Source: Nitriliruptoria bacterium
Lineage (GTDB): Bacteria > Actinomycetota > Nitriliruptoria > Euzebyales > Egibacteraceae
NCBI GenBank assembly: GCA_003553565.1
Contig: PWER01000076.1
Coordinates: 1-34,427, forward strand
Direction: 5' to 3'
DNA length: 34,427 nucleotides
Numbering within the stretch: position 1 is the stretch's first letter; each line of letters begins with the position of its first letter. The notes below the pieces were generated by a model. That model worked only from the letters and a program-made list of their open reading frames with translations. It searched no databases and was not told the origin of the DNA. Below, piece after piece: positions 6,948-14,168 of the stretch. Made by a program: the position numbers and the translations under genes.

Positions 6948-8192
6948 TCACAGCGGGTCGCGCACCACCGGGCAGCTCATGCACCGTGGTCCGCCGCGGC
7001 CGCGCGGCAGCTCGGCCGAGCCGATCGGCAGCACCGTGATCCCGGCCTCGTCGAGGCGCTGGTTGGTGTCGACGTTGCGCTCGTAGGCGACCACCACGCC
7101 CGGGCGCAGCGCCAGGGTGTTGTTGCCGTCGTCCCACTGCTCGCGCTCGGCGGCGACCGTGTCGTCGGCGGTGGCCACCACCCGCAGGTGGTCCACCCCC
7201 AGGCCGTCGGCCAGCGCGCGCCGCAGGTCGGGCTCCTCGACCACCCGCATGCGCTCGCCGCCGCGCTCGCCGCCGGGGTGGATGCGCCAGCAGGTGGCGA
7301 CCTGGGGCAGCGCAGGCCACCACACGACCGCGTCGCGGTCGACCACCGTGATCACCGTGTCGAGGTGCATCTGCCCGCGGTGCTTGGGCAGGTCCACCGC
7401 GAGCACCTCCTCGCACACCCCGGCGGCGAACAGGCTGGCGGCGAGGTTCTCCACCGCGATCGGGTGGCTGCGCTCGGAGATGCCCAGCGCGACCACGCGG
7501 TCCGACAGCACCAGCACGTCGCCGCCCTCGAGCGTGGCCGGATCACCGGGGCGGCCCTCGGCGCCGAACCAGGTGGGGGCCTGCGCGCGCACGAAGTCGG
7601 GGTGGGCGTCGTAGACCGCCTGCCACAGCCGGCGCTCGGCGTGGCGGGCGCTGCGGCTCATGCGCGCGCGCACCACCCCGGTGCCCACCCAGGCCGAGGG
7701 GTCGCGGGTGAACACGAGGTTGGGCAGCGGGGGCACCAGGAACGCGCGCGAGCCGAGCGTGCCGCCGACGAAACCCTCGGAGGCGCCGGGCACCTCGGCC
7801 ACGGTCAGCCCGCCGGTGAGCGCGTCGACGAGCGCCGCCGGCTCGAGGTCGCACAGGTGGCCGCGGACCCGGTCGACCAGCTCCACGCCCACGGTGTCGA
7901 CGGTGACGAGGTCGGACACCAGCGCGTCGCGCTCCGCGGCGTCCGACAGGGCGGTGACCAGCAGGTCGTCGAGCAGGCGCACCCGCACGCCCTCGTCGGC
8001 GAGCGTCAGGGCGAAGCCGTCGTGCTCCTCCTGGGCCTTGTCGACCCAGACCAGCTCGTCGAACAGCAGGTCGTCCTTGTTGGCGGGGGTCAGGCGGCGC
8101 AGCTCGCGCCCGGGGCGGTGCAGCACCACCTCGCGCAGCGCGCCGATCTCCGAGGCGACGTGCGGGGCCAGCGGGGCGGGGTCGGGAGCCAT
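6948..8192 (-). CDS. arcA: Arginine deiminase
   Basis: A 414-residue cytosolic enzyme converting arginine to citrulline and ammonia. Hallmarks are all present: FTRDPSAWVG, the LEGGDVLVLSDRVVALGISERS segment, HLDTVITVVDRD with the catalytic His, and GRGGPRCMSCPVVRDPL with the nucleophilic Cys404 at the expected C-terminal place. The rest of the arginine deiminase pathway (arcB, arcC, the arginine/ornithine antiporter) is not next to it; the flanking genes are greA and nfeD. Hence it could serve nitrogen release or pH defence rather than a full ATP-yielding pathway. ATG 8192 has no ribosome binding site; a TAGGCT box ends 9 bases upstream, pointing to a nearly leaderless transcript. Confidence 0.95.
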   Translation of the reverse strand: MAPDPAPLAPHVASEIGALREVVLHRPGRELRRLTPANKDDLLFDELVWVDKAQEEHDGFALTLADEGVRVRLLDDLLVTALSDAAERDALVSDLVTVDTVGVELVDRVRGHLCDLEPAALVDALTGGLTVAEVPGASEGFVGGTLGSRAFLVPPLPNLVFTRDPSAWVGTGVVRARMSRSARHAERRLWQAVYDAHPDFVRAQAPTWFGAEGRPGDPATLEGGDVLVLSDRVVALGISERSHPIAVENLAASLFAAGVCEEVLAVDLPKHRGQMHLDTVITVVDRDAVVWWPALPQVATCWRIHPGGERGGERMRVVEEPDLRRALADGLGVDHLRVVATADDTVAAEREQWDDGNNTLALRPGVVVAYERNVDTNQRLDEAGITVLPIGSAELPRGRGGPRCMSCPVVRDPL

Positions 8193-8201
8193 GGCCGCGG
8201 C

Positions 8202-8207
8202 AGCCTA
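8202..8207 (-). promoter_or_regulatory. -10-like box of arcA, near-leaderless
   Basis: Minus-strand TAGGCT followed by GCCGCGGCC and then the ATG at 8192. The downstream GCCG matches the other boxes in this window. Confidence 0.45.
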
Positions 8208-8233
8208 GCGGCTCGCACCGCCTGCGCGGAACC

Positions 8234-8333
8234 GCGGCCCCACGGGCGCGAGGCGAGCGCGGCCCCACGGGCGCCAGGCGAGCGCGGCCCCACGGGCGCG
8301 AGGCGAGCGCAGCCCCGTGGGCGCGGCGCGAGC
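8234..8333. repeat. Four tandem copies of a 25-bp unit between arcA and nfeD
   Basis: Units begin at 8234, 8259, 8284 and 8309, each starting GCGGCCCC or GCAGCCCC and ending GCGAGC. Copies one and three are identical, copy two differs by one base, copy four by about five. The array begins about 26 bp beyond the arcA -10 box and stops 20 bp before the nfeD -10 box, so it covers the -35 zones of both divergent promoters. It does not encode a plausible peptide that I recognise. Confidence 0.85.
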
Positions 8334-8353
8334 GCGTCGGGCCGGGCGAGGGC

Positions 8354-8359
8354 TACCCT
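8354..8359 (+). promoter_or_regulatory. -10-like box of the nfeD-flotillin operon
   Basis: TACCCT followed by GCGGG, about 25 bases upstream of the GTG start at 8385, leaving room for a short leader that includes AAGGGG. Confidence 0.4.
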
Positions 8360-8384
8360 GCGGGGCGACGACGAAGGGGCTGCC

Positions 8385-8939
8385 GTGACCGGATTCCTGA
8401 TCATCGGCATCGTCGGGCTCGCGATCGTGCTCGTGTCGCTGATCCTCGGGGACATCCTGTCCGGCGTGTTCGACGCCCTCGACGTCGACTTCGGCGGCGG
8501 GGTGTTCTCCGCGCCGGTGGTCGGCTCGTTCCTGGCGGCGTTCGGCTTCGGCGCCGCGCTGAGCATGACCGCCGCAGGCCTCGGCGCCTCCGAGAGCGCC
8601 CTGGCCGGGCTCGGCGGCGGGATCGTCGTGGGTGGCATCGCCCTGCTGCTGACCCGCTCGCTGATGGACATGCCCACCACGGCCACCCAGCGCGCCGATG
8701 ACCTCGTCGGCGTCCGCGGGACGGTGATCACCGACATCCCGGCTGGTGGGCTGGGCGAGATCCAGGCCAGCATCCACGGCACCACCCAGAAGATCAGCGC
8801 TCGAGCCGACGCCGCCGTCCCCGCCGGGCGAGTGGTGGAGATCGTGGCGATGGTCAGCTCCACCTCGGCAGTGGTGCGACCCGTCGACACCGACGCCGCA
8901 CCGCGCGAGGATCGCGACGCCAACGGGGATGCCCGGTGA
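8385..8939 (+). CDS. NfeD-like membrane protein with OB-fold domain
   Basis: A 184-residue protein with an N-terminal membrane segment (about 3-28), two more hydrophobic spans (about 45-65 and 75-95), and a C-terminal soluble OB-fold of the NfeD type: ADDLVGVRGTVITDIPAGGLGEIQASIHGTTQKISARAD, then VVEIVAMVSSTSAVVRPV. NfeD-family proteins (YuaF/YqeZ type) partner with flotillins and help organise membrane microdomains; the flotillin gene follows 53 bp downstream, which supports this role. It lacks the protease domain of long NfeD proteins. The GTG start at 8385 follows AAGGGG (8374-8379). The extreme C-terminus is charged and poorly conserved-looking. Confidence 0.85.
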   Translation: MTGFLIIGIVGLAIVLVSLILGDILSGVFDALDVDFGGGVFSAPVVGSFLAAFGFGAALSMTAAGLGASESALAGLGGGIVVGGIALLLTRSLMDMPTTATQRADDLVGVRGTVITDIPAGGLGEIQASIHGTTQKISARADAAVPAGRVVEIVAMVSSTSAVVRPVDTDAAPREDRDANGDAR

Positions 8940-8992
8940 CCGCCCTGCCCACGGGCACGCCGGCTGCGCCCTGACCGAGGAGGGCACCACCC

Positions 8993-10480
8993 ATGTTCGA
9001 CTTCTTGACCGCGGCCCCCGAGGTCACCGCCATCATCGGCGCGGTCGTCCTGCTGATCCTGGTCGCCTACCTGATCGTCCAGCGCATCCACGTGGCCGGG
9101 CCCAACGAGGCCTACATCGTCACCGGGCGCAGCACGCGCGACCAGGAGGACCTGTCGGGCCAGAAGGTCGTCACCGGCGCGAGCGTGTTCGTGCTGCCGT
9201 TCGTGCAGCGCCTGCACAGCCTGGACCTGTCGAGCCGGCGGATCCCGGTGCGCATCGAGGGCGCGGTGTCGCAGACGGGCGTCAAGGTCGACCTCGACGG
9301 CGTGGCCCTGGTCAAGGTCGGCGGCACCGAGGAGAACATCCGGGCGGCCGCCCAGCGGTTCCTGGACCAGCAGGACGACATCGAGCGCTTCACCCAGGAG
9401 GTGCTCGCCGGGTCGCTGCGCGCGATCGCCGGACGCCTGACCGTCGAGTCCATCATCAAGGACCGCGCCGCGTTCGCCAGCGAGGTCGCCGAGGAGGCCG
9501 AGACCAGCCTGAGCAACCAGGGCCTGATCCTGGACACCTTCCAGATCCAGGACATCCAGGCCGAGGGCAGCTACCTCGACGACCTCGGCCGCCCCGAGGC
9601 CGCGCGCGTGGAGCAGGACGCCAAGATCGCCGAGGCGCGCGCCCGCGAGGCCGCCGAGAAGCAGCGCTACGCCTCCGAGGAGGAGATCGCCAACTCCGAG
9701 CGCCAGCTCGAGCTGCGCAAGGCCGAGATCAAGGCCGAGACCGACGAGGCCAACGCCCAGGCCGCAGCCTCCGGCCCGCTGCGTGAGGCCGCCCGCAACC
9801 AGGAGGTCATCAGCGAGCAGGAGCGGGTCGCCGAGCGCGAGGCCAGCCTGCGCGACCGCCAGCTCGACGCCGAGGTCCGCAAGCCCGCCGACGCCGAGCG
9901 CTACCGCATCGAGCAGGAGGCCGAGGGCGCCAAGAACAGCCAGATCTTCGAGGCCGAGGCCGAGAAGGCGCGCCGCGTGCGCATGGCCGAGGCCGTCGAG
10001 GAGGAGGGCCGCGCGGAGGCCTCGGCCACCCGCGCCCGCGGCGAGGCCGAGGCGCAGGCGCGCCGCCAGAACGCCGAGGCGTTCCAGCTGTACGGCGACG
10101 CCGCGGTGCTGGACATGCTCACCAGCGTGCTGCCCGAGATCGTGCGCGGCGCCGCCGAGCCGATCAGCGCGGTGGACAAGCTCACGGTCATCGACACCCA
10201 GGGCGCCAGCGGGCTCACCCGCAACGTGGCCAGCAACCTCGAGCAGGGCCTGCAGATCGGCTCGGACCTGACCGGGCTGGACCTGCGCTCGGTGCTCGGC
10301 GGACGTGGCCAGCAACCGGCACGGCCCGGCGCGGCTGACGGCGACGGGGCCGCCAGCGACGACACCGCTGGTGACCAGCCGGCCGACACCGCCGAGCGTG
10401 CTGGCACCGCCGAGCACACCGCGACGGAGACGAGCGCGGACAGGGCCGGCGAGGACCACGACGAGGACGCGGGCCGGTGA
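8993..10480 (+). CDS. Flotillin-family protein (SPFH domain)
   Basis: A 495-residue membrane scaffold. Residues 12-32 form the single membrane segment (VTAIIGAVVLLILVAYLIV). An SPFH/band-7 domain follows (about 35-200: GPNEAYIVTGR, FVLPFVQRLHSLDLSSRRIPV, DGVALVKVGG, LAGSLRAIAGRLTVESIIKD). From about 205 to 375 there is a long coiled coil rich in Ala, Glu and Arg with repeated EAE blocks, then the flotillin C-terminal LYGDAAVLDMLTSVLPEIVRGAAEPISAVDKLTVID. The last 70 residues are low complexity. It matches the YuaG/FloT class. ATG 8993 has GAGGAGGG upstream. Its stop overlaps the start of the DUF2993 gene by four bases (GTGA), so the two are translationally coupled. Confidence 0.93.
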   Translation: MFDFLTAAPEVTAIIGAVVLLILVAYLIVQRIHVAGPNEAYIVTGRSTRDQEDLSGQKVVTGASVFVLPFVQRLHSLDLSSRRIPVRIEGAVSQTGVKVDLDGVALVKVGGTEENIRAAAQRFLDQQDDIERFTQEVLAGSLRAIAGRLTVESIIKDRAAFASEVAEEAETSLSNQGLILDTFQIQDIQAEGSYLDDLGRPEAARVEQDAKIAEARAREAAEKQRYASEEEIANSERQLELRKAEIKAETDEANAQAAASGPLREAARNQEVISEQERVAEREASLRDRQLDAEVRKPADAERYRIEQEAEGAKNSQIFEAEAEKARRVRMAEAVEEEGRAEASATRARGEAEAQARRQNAEAFQLYGDAAVLDMLTSVLPEIVRGAAEPISAVDKLTVIDTQGASGLTRNVASNLEQGLQIGSDLTGLDLRSVLGGRGQQPARPGAADGDGAASDDTAGDQPADTAERAGTAEHTATETSADRAGEDHDEDAGR

Positions 10481-11310
10481 GCGACCCCGGCGAGCCGGGC
10501 CGCGCGCCGCGGGACCACGACACCGAGCCGATCCCGGTGATCAGCGAGGGTCAGGCCGGCCGCGACCAGGAGCCTGCCTCCGAGGGCGATGCCCGTGGCG
10601 TGCGCCGCTGGCTGCGCCTTGGCGCCGGCGAGGGGCCGGGCTGGCCGACCCTGGTGGCAGCCGGCGTCGCCGCAGTGCTGCTGGTGCTCCTCGCCGCCAA
10701 CGCGTGGCTTGCCAGCAGCACCGAGGACCGCATCGCCGAGCAGATCGAGGACGAGCTCGCCATCGAGCCCGAGGTGACGCTGAGCGGCTTCCCCACGGGG
10801 CTGCGTGCCCTGTTCGGCCGCGTCGGCGAGGCCGAGATCCGCGCGCGGGAGGTGCCGGTGCCCGGGCTGGGCACGACCCTGACCGAGCTCGAGCTGACGC
10901 TGACCGACGTGCGCCTCGACCGCGACGCCGAGGAGCTCACCGCCGAGCGCGCGACGTTCGCGGTGGTGCTGGACAGCGCCAGCCTCGAGGGGCTGCTGCC
11001 GGTGATCGGCCAGCTCCCCGAGGACCTGCCGCTGCTCGGTGACGTCAGCGAGCTGGTGGAGATCGAGCTGGGCGACGGCGTGGCCACGCTGCGCGTGGTC
11101 GGGTTCGCGGTGGTCGATGCGACCGCGGAGATCCGCAACGGCGAGCTGATCCTGGCGCCCGGCGCCCCGCTGGCCCAGCTCGGCGACATCAGCATCGCCG
11201 TCGACGAGCTGCCGCTGGGCTTCGCCGTCGACGATGTGCGCATCCGCCCCGAGGGCCTGCGGCTGGAGGGGTCGGCTGCGCCGTTCGCGATCGAGGACGT
11301 CGACCCCTAG
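10477..11310 (+). CDS. DUF2993 (LmeA-like) membrane-anchored lipid-binding protein
   Basis: A 277-residue protein: a hydrophilic cytosolic N-terminus of about 58 residues, one membrane segment (about 60-78, LVAAGVAAVLLVLLAANAWL) and a DUF2993 domain outside the membrane. In mycobacteria a DUF2993 protein, LmeA, is periplasmic, binds phospholipid and influences lipomannan. The domain's usual repetitive beta-rich pattern is seen in VTLSGFPTGLRALFGRVGEAEI and AEIRNGELIL. Start is GTG 10477, overlapping the flotillin stop. Placement at the end of an NfeD-flotillin operon suggests it acts on or in the same membrane domain; that is inference. Confidence 0.8.
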   Translation: MSDPGEPGRAPRDHDTEPIPVISEGQAGRDQEPASEGDARGVRRWLRLGAGEGPGWPTLVAAGVAAVLLVLLAANAWLASSTEDRIAEQIEDELAIEPEVTLSGFPTGLRALFGRVGEAEIRAREVPVPGLGTTLTELELTLTDVRLDRDAEELTAERATFAVVLDSASLEGLLPVIGQLPEDLPLLGDVSELVEIELGDGVATLRVVGFAVVDATAEIRNGELILAPGAPLAQLGDISIAVDELPLGFAVDDVRIRPEGLRLEGSAAPFAIEDVDP

Positions 11311-11315
11311 CGCGT

Positions 11316-11342
11316 CCCGCGGGCAGCCGAGCTGCGGGCGGG
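11316..11342. terminator. Imperfect hairpin after the flotillin operon
   Basis: CCCGC and GGCAGC pair with GCTGC and GGGCGGG around a CGA loop, with two mismatched positions. It lies between the convergent DUF2993 and response-regulator genes. Confidence 0.35.
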
Positions 11343-11357
11343 CAAGCCGCGGGCGGG

Positions 11358-12047
11358 CTAGGAGCGGTCGTCGGCGGGCGGCTCCCAGCCGGCGCGGCGC
11401 GCCAGCGCCACCAGCGCGAGCTGCGAGCCCACGTCGAGCTTGCGCAGCAGCGACCGGATCTGGGTGCGCACCGTGGCCAGCGACACGAAGCGGTCCGCGG
11501 CGATGTCGTGGGCCGACTTGCCCTCCATGAGCCCGGCGAGCACCTGCTGCTCGGTCTCGGTCAGCGCCTCGAAGGCCGCGCGACGCTCCCGCTCGGCCGC
11601 CCGGCTGGCCTGCAGCTCGCCGAGCAGCTGGTCGCGCTGGTGGCGGCTGAGCAGGCGGCCGAGCTCGGCGAGCTCGGAGATCGAGCTCAGCAGGTCGTCG
11701 AACGACTCGGACTTGGTGACGTAGCCGGCCGCGCCGCGCTCGATGGCCTCGGCGATGTCGGCGCGGTTGCGGGTGCCGGTGAGGATGACGACCTCGACGT
11801 CGCGCTCGGTCAGCGGCGCGACCAGGTCGCGCCCCGAGCCGAGGTTCCCGAGGTCCAGGTCCAGCAGCACGATGTCGACGTCGGTGGCCTCCTCGAGCAC
11901 CGCCTCGGGGCTGGCCAGGCTGCTGATGCGCGCCTCGAGGCCCTCCTCGCGCAGCCCCAGGCGCAGGCTCTGCGCGAGCAGCGCGTGGTCCTCGACGATC
12001 AGCAGGCTCGCGGCTGCCGGGCTGTCATCCGTCACAGGCGAGTCCAT
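11358..12047 (-). CDS. NarL/LuxR-family response regulator
   Basis: A 229-residue DNA-binding response regulator. The receiver domain (about 12-125) has SLLIVEDHALLAQSLRLGL (acidic pocket Glu-Asp), phospho-acceptor Asp in DIVLLDLDLGNLGSGRDL, the Thr of VVILTGTRN and the Lys of AAGYVTKSESFDDLL. A linker helix leads to a LuxR-type helix-turn-helix (about 165-225: LTETEQQVLAGLMEGKSAHDIAADRFVSLATVRTQIRSLLRKLDV). All catalytic residues are intact. The histidine kinase gene lies upstream on the same strand, but a small gene on the other strand sits between them. ATG 12047 is chosen because the receiver begins shortly after; the ribosome binding site (GGTGAA) is weak. Confidence 0.9.
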   Translation of the reverse strand: MDSPVTDDSPAAASLLIVEDHALLAQSLRLGLREEGLEARISSLASPEAVLEEATDVDIVLLDLDLGNLGSGRDLVAPLTERDVEVVILTGTRNRADIAEAIERGAAGYVTKSESFDDLLSSISELAELGRLLSRHQRDQLLGELQASRAAERERRAAFEALTETEQQVLAGLMEGKSAHDIAADRFVSLATVRTQIRSLLRKLDVGSQLALVALARRAGWEPPADDRS

Positions 12048-12088
12048 TTCACCAATTTTGGGGACGCGCGGCACCCCTCCACGCGCTT

Positions 12089-12094
12089 TACTGT
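12089..12094 (+). promoter_or_regulatory. -10-like box directly before the receiver-like small gene
   Basis: TACTGT is followed by TAGCA and then ATG at 12100, with no ribosome binding site, in the only AT-rich patch of the area. This would produce a leaderless mRNA. The patch (about 12048-12100) must also hold the response-regulator promoter on the other strand. Confidence 0.4.
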
Positions 12095-12099
12095 TAGCA

Positions 12100-12408
12100 A
12101 TGAGGGTGCACTTGGTCGTCGCGGTCGAGCCTCCCCTGCTGGGCGAGCTCATCTCGCGCGCGCTGGAGGAGCCGCTGGCACAGGTGGAGCTCCACGAGCG
12201 CGCCGCGAGCGCTGGGGGGTCGAGTCTAACCGTGGTCATCGTCACCGGCGACGAGCCGGCCGAGGGCGATGTCGTGGTGCGTCTGCGGGAGGGCAGCGGC
12301 GAGGAGGTGGTGGGAGCGGTCCACGGCACGCCCACCGGGACACAGGAGGTCTCGAGCCTCGCTGAGCTAGTGGCTCGCGTGCGCGAGGCGGCGGCGACCT
12401 CCGCCTAG
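12100..12408 (+). CDS. Small protein resembling a degenerate receiver domain
   Basis: A 102-residue protein I cannot assign to a named family. Its N-terminus, MRVHLVVAVEPPLLGELISRALEE, follows the beta1-alpha1 pattern of response-regulator receivers, but the acidic pair is reduced to a single Glu and the usual aspartate-bearing strand is replaced by SLTVVIVTGDEPAEGDVVVRL. The C-terminus, SSLAELVARVREAAATSA, resembles the final receiver helix. It is shorter than a receiver and lacks a clear phospho-acceptor and Lys. It is coded opposite to, and between, the histidine kinase and response regulator genes, and its stop codon is shared with that of the kinase in the tetranucleotide CTAG at 12405-12408. 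Codon-position GC bias and the well-placed start support a real gene. A role in modulating this two-component pair is inference. Confidence 0.6.
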   Translation: MRVHLVVAVEPPLLGELISRALEEPLAQVELHERAASAGGSSLTVVIVTGDEPAEGDVVVRLREGSGEEVVGAVHGTPTGTQEVSSLAELVARVREAAATSA

Positions 12409-14006
12409 CGCTCCGAGCCCGCGGCGGGTTCGGGTTCGGGCGCGCGTCGTGCAACCTCGTCCTCGCCACCGGTCGCGTCGTCCTGCGCGTCGTCGGCGAG
12501 CTTCTGGTCGTCGAGCGCGGGCAGGGTGAGCACGAAGGTCGCGCCCCCACCGGGGGTGTCCTCGGCCCACAGCGCACCGCCGTTGCGCTCGGCCAGCGCG
12601 CGCGCGACATGCAGCCCCAGGCCGCTGCCGGGCCGGTCGGTGCTCGCCGCCCCGCGCTGGCCGCGCTCGAACACCGCCTCGTGCTGGCCGGCAGGTAGGC
12701 CCGGCCCATCGTCGGCGACCACCAGCGCGACCTGATCGCCGTCGTCGACCTCTCGGGTGGTCAGCGTCACCGTGGCTCCCGGGGCGTGCACGCGCGCGTT
12801 CACCAGGAGGTTGCGCACGATCCCACCCATGGTGTGGGCGTCGGCGTAGGCCATGGGCCCCTCGTCCAGCAGGTTGCGCACCGTGCTGCCCCGCCGCGCG
12901 GCGAGCTCCGCCTCCCTGCAGGCGAGGACGGCCAGGTCCAGCGGCTCGGGGTCCAGCGCGGCGGCCGGGTCCTCCACCAGGCGCTGGAGGCGGCGGATCT
13001 CGGCCCTGATCGCCTCGGTGAGCGCCACCTGACCATCGGCGTCCAGCGTCTGGCGGTAGCGCCCCAGCATGCTGCTGGCGCCCTCGATGGCGGCCAACGC
13101 CGAGCGCGCCTCGTGCGCGCGCTCCTCGGCCAGGCGGCGCTCGGCGACCAGCTCCTCCTCGACCGAGCGCCGGTCCAGCTCGGTGCGCATCAGCACCGAG
13201 CGCTGGGCGTCGAAGGTCGCTGCCAGGTCGTCGAGCGCGGCAAGGACCACCAGGACCACCGCTGCCAGGCGCAGCCCCTCGAACACCGCGGCCAGCTCGT
13301 TGCCGGGCAGCGGGCCCGACAGCAGCAGCTGGGTGATCCCCCAGGCGAGCAGCAGCAGGGCGGCGGCGGCGAACAGTCGCCGCCGCTGGCGCAGGGCGGT
13401 GGCGATCAGCGTGGCGGCGGCGACCACGACGCCGGCGTTGACCACCACGTTGATGACCGTACGCGCCGTGGCGGTGGGCGCCACGACCAGCACGAGCAGG
13501 ATGACGACGGCTGCCGCGAGCCCGGCGAGCAGCCCGACCAGCGCGACCGCCGAGGAGCGCAGCCCCGCATCGATGGTGGGCCAGCGCTGGGCGGCGACCA
13601 GGAAGCCCACCGCGACGAGCATCGAGGCCACGCGCAGGGCGAAGAACCCGGTGAGCAGCGGCCCGAGGGCGGCGGGCAGCTCGGCGAGCAGGGTGCCGAG
13701 CGCGAGCGCCACGGTGGCAGCCGCGATCAGCCGGGGCGCCGCCTCGCCGGTGATCCCCGCGCGACGCAGCAGCAGCAGCGCCACGAACGCCGCGCCGGTG
13801 GCGGTGGCGGCCTGCAGCAGCAGGATCGCCAGCGGGCTGGCCAGGGCCTCCCAGGTCGGCAGGTCGGCCAGGCTCCACGACAGCGCCAGCAGGCCCACCG
13901 TCGTCAGGACCGCAGCGCCCGCGACGATCCACCCCAGGGACTCGTCAGCGCCACGCGCGGTGCGCCGACGGTCCTCCCCGCGGTACGCGGTCCGCTGGCG
14001 AGCCAC
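12405..14006 (-). CDS. Membrane sensor histidine kinase
   Basis: A 533-residue kinase. After a basic N-terminus there are about eight hydrophobic spans (residues 25-260), giving a sensor buried in the membrane with little extracellular part. A short coiled coil (RTELDRRSVEEELVAERRLAEER) leads to the phospho-acceptor region AHEARSALAAIEGASSMLGRY, with His in an HEARS motif. The ATPase domain has the N-box NLLVNARVHAPG, G1 DDGPGLP and G2 GSGLGLHVARALAERNGG, then GGGATFVLTLP. The C-terminal tail is acidic and rich in Pro and Ala. The likely partner is the NarL/LuxR regulator at 11358-12047. The start is GTG 14006, with GAGGGGGAG about 10 bases upstream. The ligand is unknown. Confidence 0.88.
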   Translation of the reverse strand: MARQRTAYRGEDRRRTARGADESLGWIVAGAAVLTTVGLLALSWSLADLPTWEALASPLAILLLQAATATGAAFVALLLLRRAGITGEAAPRLIAAATVALALGTLLAELPAALGPLLTGFFALRVASMLVAVGFLVAAQRWPTIDAGLRSSAVALVGLLAGLAAAVVILLVLVVAPTATARTVINVVVNAGVVVAAATLIATALRQRRRLFAAAALLLLAWGITQLLLSGPLPGNELAAVFEGLRLAAVVLVVLAALDDLAATFDAQRSVLMRTELDRRSVEEELVAERRLAEERAHEARSALAAIEGASSMLGRYRQTLDADGQVALTEAIRAEIRRLQRLVEDPAAALDPEPLDLAVLACREAELAARRGSTVRNLLDEGPMAYADAHTMGGIVRNLLVNARVHAPGATVTLTTREVDDGDQVALVVADDGPGLPAGQHEAVFERGQRGAASTDRPGSGLGLHVARALAERNGGALWAEDTPGGGATFVLTLPALDDQKLADDAQDDATGGEDEVARRAPEPEPAAGSER

Positions 14007-14067
14007 GTCGGTTGCTCCCCCTCGGCCGATGGGCGGTCCTCACTGCCAGTCGGCAGCGCCAACACGG

Positions 14068-14073
14068 AGTGTA
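14068..14073 (-). promoter_or_regulatory. -10-like box of the histidine kinase gene
   Basis: Minus-strand TACACT, giving a predicted leader of about 55 bases before the GTG at 14006. Pattern match only. Confidence 0.35.
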
Positions 14074-14105
14074 GGAGGTCCGGATCGTGCCAGTATCACG
14101 CCGGC

Positions 14106-14139
14106 GGCTTGCGCGCGGCGCGAGCGCCGCGCGCAAGCC
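14106..14139 (-). terminator. Strong hairpin terminating the beta-oxidation operon
   Basis: GGCTTGCGCGCGGCGC (14106-14121) and GCGCCGCGCGCAAGCC (14124-14139) are exact reverse complements separated by GA. The hairpin begins 29 bases past the stop of the multifunctional enzyme gene on its strand and lies upstream of the histidine kinase promoter. No T-tract follows. Confidence 0.7.
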
Positions 14140-14168
14140 CCCACCAGGGGGTGCAGGGAGCGTGGGGA

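Noticed and set aside
8234-8333. CRISPR array
   Set aside because: Units abut with no spacers and no cas genes are present.
8090-10459. A 789-codon open frame on the minus strand
   Set aside because: Antisense to nfeD and flotillin; its repetitive Leu/Gly/Ala sequence is the mirror of the flotillin coiled coil.
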